Position numbers and translations under genes: made by a program. 64,000 bases of DNA from Dipteris shenzhenensis. Its lineage: Eukaryota; Polypodiophyta; Polypodiopsida; Gleicheniales. The notes under the pieces were generated by a model, which made no database searches, had not been told where the DNA came from, and saw only the letters and a program-made list of their open reading frames with translations. This document shows, piece after piece, positions 12,527 to 25,681 of this stretch (position 1 is the stretch's first letter; every line of letters starts with the position of its first letter). The stretch lies in NCBI GenBank assembly GCA_047967505.1, contig CM106539.1, one strand, 5' to 3'.

Positions 12527-15500
12527 CTCCCCCTCAAGGTCAAATCCATCTCACGTACACCAAGCAAGCTCCTAAATCTGCGAAGCTTCTCGGTACCCAA
12601 TGCCTTCATAAAGATATCAGCCACCTGCTCCTCAGTGCTGACATAGACAAGATCAATCTCACCAGCTAGAACCTTCTCTCTCACAAAGTGATAATGCACC
12701 TCAATGTGCTTCGTTCTAGCATGATAAACTGGGTTATTAGCAAGCATGATGCTGCTAATGTTGTCACAATGAATGACAACTGCTGCATGAACTGACTGTC
12801 CCATATCTGCAAGTAGCTTCCGTAACCAAGCTACCTCACATGCAGCCATTGCTGCACCCCTGTATTCAGCCTCTGTGCTCGACAAGGCAACTGTTGGCTG
12901 CTTCTTGCTGCTCCAACTGATGGCACCACTCCCAAGGGAAAACATAAAACCACTAGTAGATCTCCTGTCTGAGACACTACCAGCCCAGTCAGCATCTGTG
13001 TATCCATGTACCTGTAATGCACACCCAGCTTCATAAAACAGTCCATAATGCAATGTGGACTTCACATACCGTAGTATGCGCCTAGCCGCATCCAAATGTG
13101 GCTTCCTCGGTGCCTGCATAAACTGACTCACCAGCCCCACAGCATAGCTCAAATCTGGTCTGGTTATAGTCATGTAAATCAAGCTACCTACTATGCGCCT
13201 GTACATAGTAATATCTTCAAGAAGCTCACCTGTCTCTGCATTGAGCTTCACATTCTGCTCCAATGGAACAGAAATAGGCTTACAGCCTGTCATCCCATAT
13301 TTGGACAGCATGTCCAAACCGTATTGCCTTTGCAACAGCCATATCCCACTCGGGGATCTAATAACCTCAATGCCCAAGAAGTAACGCAGCTCTCCCAAAT
13401 CCTTCATCTCAAATTTCTGCTTCAACAGCAGCTTCACTTCATTAATGTCTGCATCACTATCACCTGTAATAATCAAGTCATCAACATAGATGACTATAAG
13501 CACAATCCCTCTGTTTGTCCTTTTCACATAAAGTGAAAAATCTGAATTGGAAATCTGAAATCCAATAGTAACAAGATATTGCCCTATCTTGTCTGACCAT
13601 GCCCTCGGCGCCTGTTTTAAGCCATACAAGGCTTTGCGCAACCTGCATACAAAATCGGGGTGTGCATTATCCTCATAACCTTCTGGCTGCATCATATAAA
13701 CCTCTTCCTGCAAATCACCATGCAAGAAGGCATTTTTCACATCCATCTGATGCAAAGACCATCCCTTTGCAGCAGCCATAGCAATTACTGCTCTAACGGT
13801 TGCCATCCTTGCAACTGGGCTGAAAGTTTCCTCATAGTCAATTCCATATGTCTGCGCAAAACCTTTGGCAACCAATCTTGCCTTGTACCTGCTAACAGAC
13901 CCATCAGCATTGTGCTTTACTTTGTAAACCCACTTGCAGCCAATAGCCTTCTTATCATGAGGCAAAGGCATCAAATCCCAAGTGTGATTTGCATCCAAGG
14001 CAGCCATCTCTTCATCCATAGCTGCTTCCCAATTTTTATGCCCTGCTGCATCCTCAAAACATGTGGGTTATGGCTCCTCTAGAACCTTGACCATATAAGC
14101 ATAGTGATGTGCTGTATACCCATCATATCTCAGCCTGTCAACTGGATACTTAATACGAGTGGACCTCCGTACAACTGGATCAGTTGCAGGAGTCTTTAAA
14201 TCATGCCTGCTTTTCCTTGCACCAGGTGTAACAACTGAAGGAATCCCAAGTTCCTCATCAAGGCTCATTTCAGAGCCGCTTGACTCTCCATCAACATGAG
14301 AGCTACCAGCAAACACATCAAACACTGGAGTATGGTCCACTTTTTCTTTTCCCTTATGTGATACCTGCACAACACTATCAGGACTGCCATGTGACGATTC
14401 ACTAGATCTCAATCTCCCTGTCCATGCATTAGATCCACTAGTAGAGGACTCTCTGGGTCCACTCAAGGATTGAGATTGCTGCTCTGCATTTATTGCAGCA
14501 TTCCCATTTCCTGCATCTGCATCTCCTACCATAACAGTTGGTGCATACCAGCTGCTCATTTCATCAAAAACAACATCTCTGCTCACTTGCATTTTGCGGG
14601 TGGAAGGGTTATAACAGCGATACCCTTTCTGGTGCTGAGCATATCCAATAAAGATGCATTTTTCTGCCTTTGGATCCAGCTTGGTTCTCTTCTCATCAGG
14701 AACATGAACATACGCTATGCAACCAAATACCTTCAAGTGAGAAATATCTGGTTTTGGCCTGTATACATTTCTTCAGGCGTCATGCCATGGACAACTGCAG
14801 TGGGAGTTCTGTTCATAATATAAACAGCAGTTGCTACTGCTTCAGCCCAAAAATAATCAGGCATGTTTTTCTCATTTAGGATCGCCCGTCCTACTTCTGC
14901 AATATGCCTGTTCTTCCTTTCTGCAACCCCATTCTGCTGAGGGGTAGACCTGCATGAGTACTTCCTTTGAATTCCCTGTTCTTTCAGATATTCACAAAAT
15001 TCTTCTGAAAAGTACTCTCCCCCTCCATCAGATCTTAGCACTTTAATATGCACACCTTTCTCTTTTTCAACCATGGCCTTAAAAGCCTTGAAATGGCTGA
15101 ACACTTCACTTTTGTGCTTCATAAAATAAATCCACACCTTCCTAGTGTAGTCATCAATAAACGTCACATAATAATGGCATCCACCAATAGAAGCAGCTTT
15201 GGTTGTCCAAACATTTGAATGGATCACTTCCAAAGGTCTTCTGTTCACCTTAGCATTTTTGGGAAATGCATGTCTGGCCTGCTTACCCATTTGGCATGCT
15301 TCACATACCTTTTGCATTCCCTCAACTCTGAATTTAGGTAAACCTGCAACAATGTTTTTCGTTTGCATAGATTTCAGCCTTTGTATATTCACATGCCCAA
15401 TGCGCTTGTGCCATATCTCAATATCTGCAATGACACCTCTCCCATGCGCAAACATAGCAGCTTTCACCTCAGGCATATCAACATCCAAGGTGAACATTCT

Positions 15501-15640
15501 GCCATTTTTGTTGCCTTTCGCAACCAAGCGGCACTTATTTTTCAAGTCCTCAACGAAGCATCCATCAGGATTAAATCTAACCTGCAGACCTTGCTCAACC
15601 ATAATGCCAAAAGCAGACATTACAGTCCGTGTACAAAAAG
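12527..15640 (-). pseudogene. copia C pol: integrase, RT, RNase H (nearly intact)
   Basis: Integrase occupies about 15610-14068. It has H-x-C-C motifs (HKRIGHVN, CEACQMGK), HSNVW, FIDDYTRK, DGGGEY and the spacer FGCIAYVHV. RT and RNase H occupy 14019-12484, with KWVYKVK, YGLKQAPRAW, YVDDLIITGD, DADWAG and STEAEYRG, 511 codons without interruption. Only two lesions are visible: a one-base loss near 14750 and a TAA at about 14069 where copia A has GAA. The integrase D of HSDVW is N here (HSNVW), which would remove a catalytic aspartate. The last codons run into the LTR, as in copia A. Confidence 0.95.
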
Positions 15641-16520
15641 AAGACATTAAAGATTTAATGGAAGCCCATAATCATGAGAATTTGGGTCCTAAAGGGCATT
15701 ATACAGGCTCAATAGGGATGTGGAAAAATTTGCATTCCAAAATGGGATTAAACACCACTAAACAAGATTCCAAATTAGGATCTGACACCACTAAATGGAG
15801 TCCTAGATGTTTGAAAAATATTGTCAAAACCAAGAAGAATCAAGTAGCTACTACCACAAAAAATTGGGTTTTGAGGAATATGGTCAATGCTCATGTGGAT
15901 CCTCAAATGCCAACATCAACCACCCACTAGAACCGAAACCTCAAGAAGGCCTCCACTCTCAAAAGCTACGAAAGAAGAATCAAAAGGTCAATCAAGTTTG
16001 GAAACCATAGTTAACCAAAAGAGCTTCTCCAATAATTATAATGAAATGGGTTCCAAAACCAATAACCTTACAGTGCATTCTACAAGAAAGGTTGCCACCA
16101 CAAAATAAGTTTGGATCCCAAAGAAAGGTCAAGCACCTAGACCAACTCAACAACAAAATTTACCTCTAGCTACAATGGATGAAACATCAATGATCAAAGT
16201 GAAGAAGAGTATTCCCTCTTTCTCAGCCAACTACAAGAAGCCTTTCCATCAAAAAGCTCTTGAATAGATTTGCTCAAGACCCCCATCTTGCACACCATGA
16301 TGTTTTTAATGTGCATTTTCTATTATGTCATGCTATAAGGCCACATTACAAGGCCGTGTATAGACACATTTGTTCAAATCCCATGCAAATGCTATTCCTA
16401 ATGCATTTTATATGATATCATGCTGTAGGGCCACATTATAAGGTCATGCGTAGACACATTTGTACAAATTCCATGCACATACACAACCATCTGGCCACAC
16501 CGTACACAAGCTACCAGTAG
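15641..16520. other. unassigned, possible copia gag remnant
   Basis: Plus-strand frames give phrases such as GHYTGSIGMWKN and VWIPKKGQAPRPTQQQ that resemble the stretch between gag and protease of copia elements, but stops are frequent and no diagnostic motif is complete. I would not call this with confidence. Confidence 0.25.
16300..16480. repeat. tandem duplication, about 100-bp unit
   Basis: The unit with atgtgcattttctattatgt, ggccacatta and tagacacatttgt occurs twice in a row with about 85-90 percent similarity by eye. Confidence 0.8.
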
Positions 16521-19080
16521 AGGGAGGTATTTTAAATGTGGACCCAAAAGTTTCTTCTATTACAAGCATTGTTTTTTCCTATAGTTTTTCCTTTGTTTTG
16601 ATTTCTATTTTAATGTCATAGAATACCCGGGGACTATGCTATATCTTGATCCCCATAGGTGTGTGTAAATAGTGGGAAGGGACCTTAAGACTGTTAAGAG
16701 GTTTTTTTTCCCCTGACTATGTATATAAATGTGTCACAACCATTTGTTTTTATTTTATTTTATTTTTTAATAAACACCTCATATATGACAATCTACAAGA
16801 GAATGGTGTGCATCGCATGTGATCTTCAAGATATATCTACTCGTTGACATAGATACGAGCAAGGCCAACTCAAGGAACAAGTCACTGGGCAAACAAAACG
16901 TATAATATGCTACATTTCTAAGGTCAAACCAATCATATACTACATAATTTCATGCAAAACATATAGAAAAGAAAAAAATAATGGCTCTATGTATAGCGAG
17001 AATAGGTTAAATGGACACAAGATTAAGATTACAAGTTACAAATACCACACACTAAATCACTTAGAAATTGACAAATATGGTTATACATGGTGTAGAATTA
17101 GGTCTAATTCTTCAAATCAAAGGTCAATGAATCAAATATTGGCCAAAGATATCAATTCCAAAGCACGTACAAATAGGTTGAAGAATAATGTTCATGATAT
17201 TTGAAGAAATAAAAGAATCGTGCTTAACATTTTTAATATATAACTTTAGGTTTAAGTTGCATTAGTTTGCATATTTTGTATTCAATGTGTTAACGTGAGT
17301 AATTGGAAAATTCTCACTTGAAATGTTCCGCCTATTTTCACAAGTGGAATATAACTCTATCAAAACAATGTTGCAAGCCACCATCATGCTTCAACTTAAT
17401 GTCATGAAAATTTTCAAGGCTCAAATAAGCACAAATAAGCACAAGAAAGATCAAGAAGCCCAAGAAAGCTCAAGCACCAATACTGAAGAAGCATTTTAAA
17501 GTCAAATGCAATCATGACTACTCCAAGACAAAAATATTCATAGTCTTAAACCAAAGAAATTCTTGTGAGAATAATCCAACTATCAAGGTCATGCTTTTGA
17601 TTCCATTCATATAGGCTTATTTCTATTGTAAGATGTAGGTTAAGAATACAACTTCTAATAACAAGAGACATCAATGCTATAATGCCAACACCAAACACAC
17701 CACCAACACTTGAAGACCAAGACAACCACCATCTATAGATCCTTGATAACACTTCAATGAACCCAAGAACGTGTGCGAAATAGGAACAATAAGCTTAAAA
17801 ATATTGCAAAAGTGATGGATGGAGTGCTCATGTTGTTTGAACCAACTTTTTAATCTTTTTATAATGTGGGTCCCATAATCAAGCCGAGTCGAGAATGTTC
17901 CAATAACTCAATTAAATATAATTGAGTTAAACCGAGGCAACGATACTTCCAATTTGTATATGGACATTCTGGTTTTAATGTCGATTAATTCCAGGTTGAG
18001 CGTTCAGACCGCCTATATAAGTGAAAATCCTCTCATTTGTAAGTGAGTCCTATGTGAGACTATGAGCATGCCAAGTGTCCTATATTTGCTACAATCATCT
18101 CAATGTTAGAAATTTGATTCTATTTTGATGAGATTATTATATATCTTGTGCTCTTCATTTCTATTATTAATTTGTTAATGTTTTATTAGCATTTTAACTT
18201 AATTAAACATTTTAACCAAATGTTTAAGTAAGTTTCTTAAATGTCAGTAGATTTAGCCTGATAGAGTTTTTCAAATCTTACCAAAATTCATAGGCTTAGC
18301 TCTTTGAGAAGAGTCCACCTTTATGCAATTCAAATTAGCAAAACTCTACTTTTTGAGTTCAGAGCTCATAGGTGAGATTCCACTCAGAAGAGGAGGAATG
18401 CTTGCTTAGTTATCATATTTAGGCTTTCACATATTCATATTGGTGGTTTGGGTAGCTTAGGTTGATAGCCTAACGATCTAGATTAGCTTGTCTGTACACA
18501 ATTTGTACTCACATGACATCAACACTGGCGAATTAACCACACGTTACATTGTGTTATGGTTATTGCTCCTTGAGTGTGATCTTTTGATACGTATACCACT
18601 ACTTCCATGTACTAGTGGAGCGGGTTAGTTACATCCTTGGATGATATATTTTATGTTATCATAGCTCTCACTACATGACATACATCGATATGTTATGCCT
18701 AAACTTTGCATGACCACCAACTCCCAAAAACAACTCCTTGTCTTGCAATTAATAGACTATGCTCTATTATATTCACTCCTGCAAGTCTCACACTAGAGAT
18801 ATCATGGACCTCAAAGAGTACCCCGTGCCTTATTTCTTCATCTTGCAAGCCACATACTCTTTTCTTCTACAGTAAATAGCCATCCATCATCATTTGAGTG
18901 AAGTACCTTATTCTTGGGAGTTAAATGGTAAAAAAATGCCTTATTCTTGGGAGTTAATAGTTAAAAGTTAAACACTTGCCAAGTCTATGAACCCTATTAG
19001 TTATGTGGTAAAAAAATACCTTATTCTTGGGAGTTAATAGTTAAAAGTTAAACACTTGCCAGGTCTATGAACCCTATTAG
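16520..19080. other. non-coding, LTR-like signals only
   Basis: No coding sequence is recognised. The purine run agagggagg at 16519 followed by AT-rich sequence with aataaa near 16770 could be an LTR remnant. A TATA box (ctatataagtg, about 18013-18023) lies downstream of an exact inverted repeat (11-bp arms at 17905-17915 and 17920-17930, 4-bp loop). These look like a retroelement promoter, but no partner LTR was found. Confidence 0.4.
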
Positions 19081-19095
19081 TTATGTGGTAAAATT
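18905..19095. repeat. 80-bp tandem repeat
   Basis: The unit ccttattcttgggagttaat ... attagttatgtggtaaaa is present twice (copies starting near 18939 and 19019, period 80), with a partial copy before it starting near 18905. Confidence 0.9.
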
Positions 19096-19720
19096 CTTCC
19101 CCTTGAATTCCACTTGTATAACCCTTGATGCTTTACCTTCTTGTTGGACATCCTCTAATGTTCCTTCCTCAATGGAAACTCTTTCATTTGGATCCCCATA
19201 GTCAATTGCTTCCAATCTATTGGAATATGCCTCATCAACATGGCATTTCCCTTTTAAGGATTCAAGCAAGTTGAAAGAGAATAAAATAAAACTCAATTCA
19301 TTTATCAGGAGCATTCGACTGAGTATATCAACCACAACATTGTACTTTCCTTTTCTATTAGTTGAATTTGTGAAGGAGCTCCACCCATCTAGCTTTACGA
19401 CCTTGAAGATCTAGTTGGTCATTAAGCCACATAATGCTTTCATGGTCTGACAAGATCAAAAGTTTGGTATCCTATAGATAATGCTTCCATTTCTTCATTG
19501 TATGTACTATTGCATACTTAGTCTCATAAACAGAGTAATTTCATTTTACGCCATCTCCTAGGTCAACCATCTTGTAATAAAACTGCACCTACAACCATGT
19601 CACTAGCATCAATCTCAACCAAGAATGGTGTATTGGGATCCCAAATTAATAATACTCAAACGGTATCAATATAGTATCGTTAAGTTTTTCAAAAATATTA
19701 TTTTGCTCTCTTTCTGTTAA
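19081..19720 (-). pseudogene. Ty3/gypsy RNase H relic
   Basis: On the minus strand the frames give the RNase H region of Ty3/gypsy pol: a decayed VEIDASDMVVGAVLLQDG, then ETKYAIV, KKWKHYL, LLILSDHESIMWL, ARWVELL and finally VDILSRM (from the VVADALSR motif). Many frameshifts and stops. No LTR was found next to it. Confidence 0.7.
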
Positions 19721-19799
19721 AAGTTTTTTTCTTTCCCTTTAAGAGAGACCTTCATTGGAATAGCTATCTTGGCATAACCACGAATGAGTCTACAATATA

Positions 19800-20695
19800 A
19801 AGGATAAGAAGATACATACTTAAAACATGACTCTCTCTCTCCTCTTCTTCCTATTGCCCACAACTGTGCACGCACACACACACACACACATAGAGAGAAA
19901 TCTGGTGTTCTCTTTCTGTTGCTGCTACTGCTGTGTCGCTGTTTACAAGCTGGTATCAAAGCCTGTGTGCTGCTATGCTAGAACTGCATATGCTGCTGCA
20001 TTGAACCTGCGTGCTGCTGTGTCAAAACTGTGCGTTGCTACGTGTGCCGTGTCAAAACTGGTTAGTGCATGTGGTGTGTCAAAATTGTGTGCTGCAACAC
20101 AACTGTGCGGGGGTCAGCCAAGTGCAACCAGGTTTAGCTAAGGGCTATTTTACAGGTGTGCAAGTCTAGGTGCAGATTTTAGCAAACAAATCTGTAATTT
20201 TGCACAAATTTCAGCAGCAAAATTTGGAAATTTTGACAGTATCAGTCAAATTTCACTTTGTTGGTTGCATTTGCTAAATTTGGGGCTTTTGTGTACAATT
20301 TGTTACATTGGCCCAAGGTATAGCTGCAATCAATTTGCAGATCTAAAATTTCTTCAAATTTTCAGTCTTTCACTACAATTTGGTAGTTGCCTTGTATTGG
20401 GTCACGTGCATGTGACATTTGGACTTGAATTTGTGAATTTTGAGTTGATTTTTTGACCGTAAGTTATGCCTAGTAGCAATGAAAGTGGCAAACTTTTGCA
20501 CATCAAGAAACTAGAGGGTGCACATGACTTTGCCAGAAGCAGTGCTATAACGTCTTGCTGCAAAAGAAACATGTTAAATCCATCAAGACAAAGGGAGTAA
20601 TACCGCCAACCATGGCGAAAAAAAAGAGTGGGAAGATAAGGCTTTGTATGTAGACAGATTGGCCACCTGGCTCATGCCTATCCTCGGAGGACTCA
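19800..20695 (+). mobile_element. copia 5' end: LTR end, primer site, gag start
   Basis: A primer site with one change (TGGTATCAAAGCC, 19951-19963) follows a sequence ending gtttaca, the probable LTR end. A (CA)8 microsatellite lies at about 19872-19890. A C/T/G-rich leader follows. Gag begins at ATG 20466 (MPSSNESGKLLHIKKLEGAHDF) and after a frameshift continues with KKHVKSIKTKGVIPPTMAKK and EWEDKAL, as in copia gag. It is cut near 20695, where LINE-like sequence begins. Confidence 0.65.
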
Positions 20696-23168
20696 AAGAC
20701 GGGCAGAGCGTGGGGGGGGGACTGAAGTATAGCAAGAGTTCAAGAGACCAGAGCACGCCACCCAATCACGAGAACAGGAGACGGCCGAGACTCCACCTGA
20801 ATGGCAGCAAGTTCCCCGCCGCCACCATCCCTCAAAAGGAGGAGAGTCTACTACCCGAGGATGACAAGCCTGCAGCAACAATGGGTTCCCACTAGGAACC
20901 GTTTCAGTGTTTTGCAAGATGAGCTAGCAGAGCACTCCATGGAGGAGCTAGCCAGACAATATAGTTTCCATCCTGGCTCCTCCGTTGCCGCTCCCTATCG
21001 CCATTTCACCTAGCCCCTCCCGACCGCCTCTCCCCTCCTTTGGCCTCCAACCTCTCACCTCCTCCGGCCTCTTCCTCTGCCCCGCCCTCCTCGCCCTTTG
21101 TTGCTCTTCTTACTGTCCTTCCTACCCCTTGAGCTCCCCTCCCTTCTGGCCAAGCCTACTCCTCCTGGCAGCGCCCATCAATCCATCAGAGTGCTTTTTT
21201 TGCGAGCAGAGCTGCTCAGATTGGCAAGGCCTCCCCTCCACTGCTTGTTGTGGTGAGTACCTCCTCTTTGGAGGCTATTTCTCTTGGTCTAGTTTCTTTT
21301 GACACCACCAGTGAGGAAAGAGTTTTGGATATGAGTTCACAAGGCACTTTGGAGAGCTTGATGACACCAAACATACTACATGTCTTCGGATCCACGTAGC
21401 TCTCCTTTACTCTTGTGGAGTAGAAGCAGTTGACTCCATTGTGGCTTTCTCACTCCCACTTTGTGGATACTCACAACTTGACTCGACTCTTGCACAGGCT
21501 ATGCATTTCTTGCATACGTAAATCATTGAGTTCTCTCACCATCTTGGGAGATTTGGAGTGCACTAATTTGCTTATGCATTTCTTGCATACGCAAATCATT
21601 GAGTTCTCTCACCATCTTGGAGATTTGGAGTGCACTAATTTGCTTATACACTTTTGGATCAGGCCAAATTTGCAATTATTCTTAGGACACCTGAGACCGC
21701 ATAGTGCCATATTGTCATGCATTTGATTGTGGATTCCCAGGTGATCCCGCTGCTATGTATATGTACATGAGGATGAGGAGCTTGGCCAGGGAGTATGCTA
21801 TTGAGACTTGGAGTTGCTTGAGCCATGCTTTGCGAGCGCGTTTGGCAGGTCTTAGGGGACGGTTGGACTTGGATTATTCCCCATCCAAACCGGTCTCCAA
21901 GATTTGTGTCGTCTGCACAGGAGAGTTGCCTTGTTGCAGAGACCGCTGTTTACAGAGAGCGGTTGACCGAGGGCACCCTTTCTTCGACATGTCTAGAGGG
22001 TAGACAGTGAGTTTTGAGTCATGTTCGCAAGTCAGTGATAGCTAATATATGCTTGAGGCTATTGGACCACTTTACTAGCTGTGAGTTGCACGATGCCTTG
22101 CATGGCGTGGCGCGAGACACTTGCCCAGGTGAGGATGGTTTGTTACCTTCGTTCTTCCTACACCATTGGGATCTTTTGGAGGAGGGGCTTTGGCTTGCCT
22201 TCAAAGAGATGATGGACACTGGTGTGATGCCTGAGTCTCTCTCTCTTAGGGGTTGATCTTTCTCATCTCTAAAGATGGAGGAGACCTTGAGTTGATTTGC
22301 CAATGGCGGCCTATCACAGTCTTAAACTCGATATACAAAATTCTTCCTAAGACTTTGAGTTTGAGATTGAAGCCCATGCCCGACAGCCTCATTCATCCGA
22401 CTCAGACAAGATTTGTCAAGGACCGGAGCATCCTTTACAATATTTTTACTTTTTGGGAGAGGCTATTTCACTTGCTCATTTGAGAGAGGAGCTGTTGGTT
22501 GTGCTATTGGTGGATTTTGAGAAAGCCTACGATTGTGTGTGGACTGGGATTTCTTAGAGGCCATGATGCTTCAGATGGGCTTCCCTGAGCCTTGGATTAG
22601 AGGTCTGGTACACAATATAGATATGCACATAGTCAGGTGTTGTTGGCACGAGAATGAGGGGAGCATTTTCTTATTTCCTGTTCGGTTCGGTAGGGCTGTC
22701 CTCTTGCACCTACTCTCTTTCTATTTTTTGTAGAGGCGATGAGTTCCTTTTTTACTGCACAAGACAAGGGATTGCAAGGCCTTTGCCTGCCCTCATGAAG
22801 AGGAGTTGCTAGATTCTGAGTTTGTAGATCAACAAGATATTTACATGGCCATTAGGCCAATCTGATTCGGTTTCAACAAACAACTCTTGAGCAGTTCTAT
22901 GATGCATCTAGTGCCAAGATTAATTGGCACAAAGTCTTGTGGATTTTGGGTCAATGGGGATGAGCTACCTCAATGGTCTCCTAGTATGCAGTTTCAGTGG
23001 ATACCCCTAGCAGGGTTGCGACTTGACTGCTAAGCAACATATTGCTCCTCTCCTCTTGAGTATCAGGAGGAAGCTTCTTTTTTGGAGCTCGGCGAGGCTT
23101 TCTCTTGCAGGCCAAGTTGTGGTGGCAAACCACGTGCTCTTGGCCACTATGTGGTACATCACTTCTAT
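20696..23168 (+). pseudogene. LINE (L1-type) relic with reverse transcriptase
   Basis: The first part (to about 21000) has a TRNRFSVLQDE phrase typical of plant LINE proteins. The middle (21000-22000) is GC-rich, then unclear. From 22080 an L1-type RT is clear: PGEDGLLPSFF, then IFLISKDGG, CQWRPITVLNSIYKI, then LLVDFEKAYDCV, and at the end the thumb-like LLFWSSARLSLAGQVVVANHVL. There is a frameshift at about 22250 and several stops. No endonuclease is clearly visible and the tail is missing, cut by the LTR of copia D. Confidence 0.8.
21502..21655. repeat. tandem duplication inside the LINE relic
   Basis: The unit atgcatttcttgcatacg ... gtgcactaatttgctta is repeated directly, period about 77 bp, with one base missing in the second copy. 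Confidence 0.85.
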
Positions 23169-23292
23169 TGAGTGTGAGTGAAAGGTGTGTAGGTGAAAAG
23201 CAAAGGGAGAAGTGTGTGTGTGTGCACACGCAAGATAGTGCAAGATAGCGTAGGAAAACAGCCTGCAAAGGAAAGCGTTGGAGAATCGAAAA

Positions 23293-23333
<41 letters not shown>

Positions 23334-23507
23334 GTGAACACATTGGTTTGGGGCAAATGGGAGTACTCTCAAAGTGAGAGCCCTTGCCCTTTATTGTTTG
23401 GGCCTTTTAAAAGATATGTCCGAGAAGGTTCAATGTGAACCTGGTCAAAGTGTAAAAATAAATGTACAATGTACAAAGAGATCATTTAGGCCTTTACAGA
23501 CCCAACA
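23169..23507 (-). repeat. 3' LTR of copia D, with (GA)n microsatellite
   Basis: The LTR begins on the minus strand as TGTTGGGTCTGTAAAGG after the purine run gtgggaggt. Its left limit (about 23169) is set by the end of LINE similarity. A (GA)n run lies at about 23289-23331 and a short (TG)n at 23213-23222. Confidence 0.65.
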
Positions 23508-25434
23508 ACCTCCCACTTAAAGGCATAAATGGCGCCTATAATCTAAGTGACTCCCACCATCTGTATGCATAGCTGATGTTGTGCTTTTGGTAAGCCCTTA
23601 GTAGGTTTTTGTGATGTATTGACCTTCACCAATGTAATAAGGCCATTCTCAAGCACTTCTCGAATGAAGTAATACCGCATGTCAATATGCTTTGTGCATT
23701 CGTGAAACACGGCATTCTTTGCCAAACATATGGCACACTCTGGCTATCACAACCAAGTATAGGTGCCTTGTCAGGCAAACCAAACTTGCTGCATAAGTGT
23801 ACCAACCACATGGCTTCATTGGAAGCCTCTGTGTGGCTAAAATATATTCAGCCACCATTGTAGTAGACATTGCAACTATTCTCTCTAGTCTAGAGCACCA
23901 TGAGGCAACACCTCCTGCAAGAGTATATATATACATAGCCACTTGTGGATTTGCGTGCATCCACATCACCAGCCATGTTAGATTCACAAAATCCCTTCAA
24001 TTCCAATGGGCCCTTACCATAAAAGAGGCATTTGTTTTTAGTCCCTTTCAAGTACCTCATAATGGACTTATACACATCCCAATGCAATCTGCCTAGATCA
24101 GACATAAAGCAGCTTACAACTCCCACTACATGGGCTATGTCAGGTCTAGTGGCAACCATAGCATACATAAGTGAACCACAAGCTGATGCATAAGGAATAC
24201 CTTGCATGTCATTGGCTGCCTGATCAAATTTGGGACAATCTTCCTTAGAGAATTAACATATGGCTATAATGGCACACCAAGAGGCTTTGTATCAGCCATG
24301 TTAAACTTGTCCAACACTTTTTCAATGTATTTTTCTTGAGACAAATACAATATGTGCTGGTCTCTTTGCCTTCTAATTCTTACTCAAAGAACATGTTCAG
24401 CTGCCCCAAGGTCTTTCATTGAAAATGCAAATTTCAGCTACTGTTTAAGAGCATTTACAGTGCTTCTTTTCTTCGCGGGCTAGCAGCATATCATCTACAT
24501 AGAGCACAAGAATGATAGGGCTGCCATCCTCATCCATTTTTGTATACAAACAATGATCTGCATAGCTTCTTTTGTAACCATGTTTGAGAATAAAAGCATC
24601 AAACTTTTTGTACCATTGTTTAGAAGCTTGTTTCAGCCCATACAAGCTTCCGTTGAGCCTACATAACAAATGTTCCTTTCTAGGAATAACAAAACCCTAG
24701 GGCTACTTCATGTAAAGGTCCTCTTGAACATCACCATGCAAGAAAGTTGTATGTATATCCATTTGGTCTAATTCCAAATCAAGGGCAGCTGCTATGGCAA
24801 ACAACACACACAATGTGGTCATTTTTACTACAGGAGAGAACACTTCTTGAAAGTCTTTGCCCTTTGTTTGAGCATATCCCTTTGCAACCAACCTTGCCTT
24901 ATACTTGGGTTTAGCATCAACTGTCTTGATTTTATACACCCATTTGTTAGGAATGGCTTTCCTTCCCTTGGGCAATTTCACAAAATCCCAAGTATGATTA
25001 GCATGCAAAGCTTTAATCTCTTCCTGCATAGCTCCCACTTCTTACTGTGCCCATATGTTTTTGACAAATGAGGCTCCCCCTCATCTGTCAACATAATATA
25101 ATTCAAAGAGGGATCATATCTACTCACATTCCGCCTTAGACGAGTAGACCGCTTTACCCAATGATCCACATTATCTAGAAATGGGTCTATATTAGGTGGT
25201 ACAACAATATCATCAACAATGGGTGGTTGTACATCATTTCTAGCCCTGTTTTCAACATCGTTACGTCGCTGCATATGCCCTTCAGGAGCCTCATTTTGCT
25301 ATCCAACATCATCTGGCTCAAACAAATGGTTCATCAACATTTTCACTCATGTGGTGCATCATCCTGAGGATCAAAATCAGGCCTAACAGGTGGTTGTACA
25401 TGCTGAAATTTGACCTTTTTATGGTCATCCTTTG

Positions 25435-25681
25435 CTCGGGGGGGTCACTATGTATAAACCCTCTATATCACGTGCGTTCAAGGCCTATATTTAAAATCCC
25501 TTATCTGTAAATTTTTTCATTAATAAAATGTACCCCTTTTCTATACAAATCTGTAAATTTTTTCCAAAACTATTTTAAATAGTCCCTTATGTATATTTAT
25601 TTCTGTAAATTTTAGGAATAAAAAATATCCTTCTGTTGAACTCACATGATAAGGTTACATATGATGAGTGACCCCCCCGAG
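25435..25681. mobile_element. 247-bp MITE with 15-bp inverted ends
   Basis: The ends are exact inverted repeats: ctcgggggggtcact at 25435-25449 and agtgacccccccgag at 25667-25681. They are flanked by atcctttg (25427-25434) and atcctttc (25682-25689), an 8-bp target duplication with one mismatch. The interior is AT-rich with no coding. Removing it restores continuous copia D coding (LLKNNCA, then KDDHKKVKFQHV). An 8-bp duplication points to the hAT superfamily, but the end sequence is not a typical hAT end. Confidence 0.9.

Larger units (their letters stand above)
12229..15640 (-). mobile_element. Ty1/copia retrotransposon C, 5'-truncated
   Basis: A copia element of the same family as A and B but clearly diverged, in opposite orientation, inserted in the integrase of B. 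It keeps its 3' LTR, polypurine tract and pol back to the start of integrase. Homology ends around 15610-15640, and gag, protease, primer site and 5' LTR are missing. No second target duplication can be seen because that end is deleted. Confidence 0.95.

Noticed and set aside
22981-23372. Serine/leucine-rich minus-strand frames over the (GA)n tract
   Set aside because: Produced by the microsatellite in the LTR of copia D.
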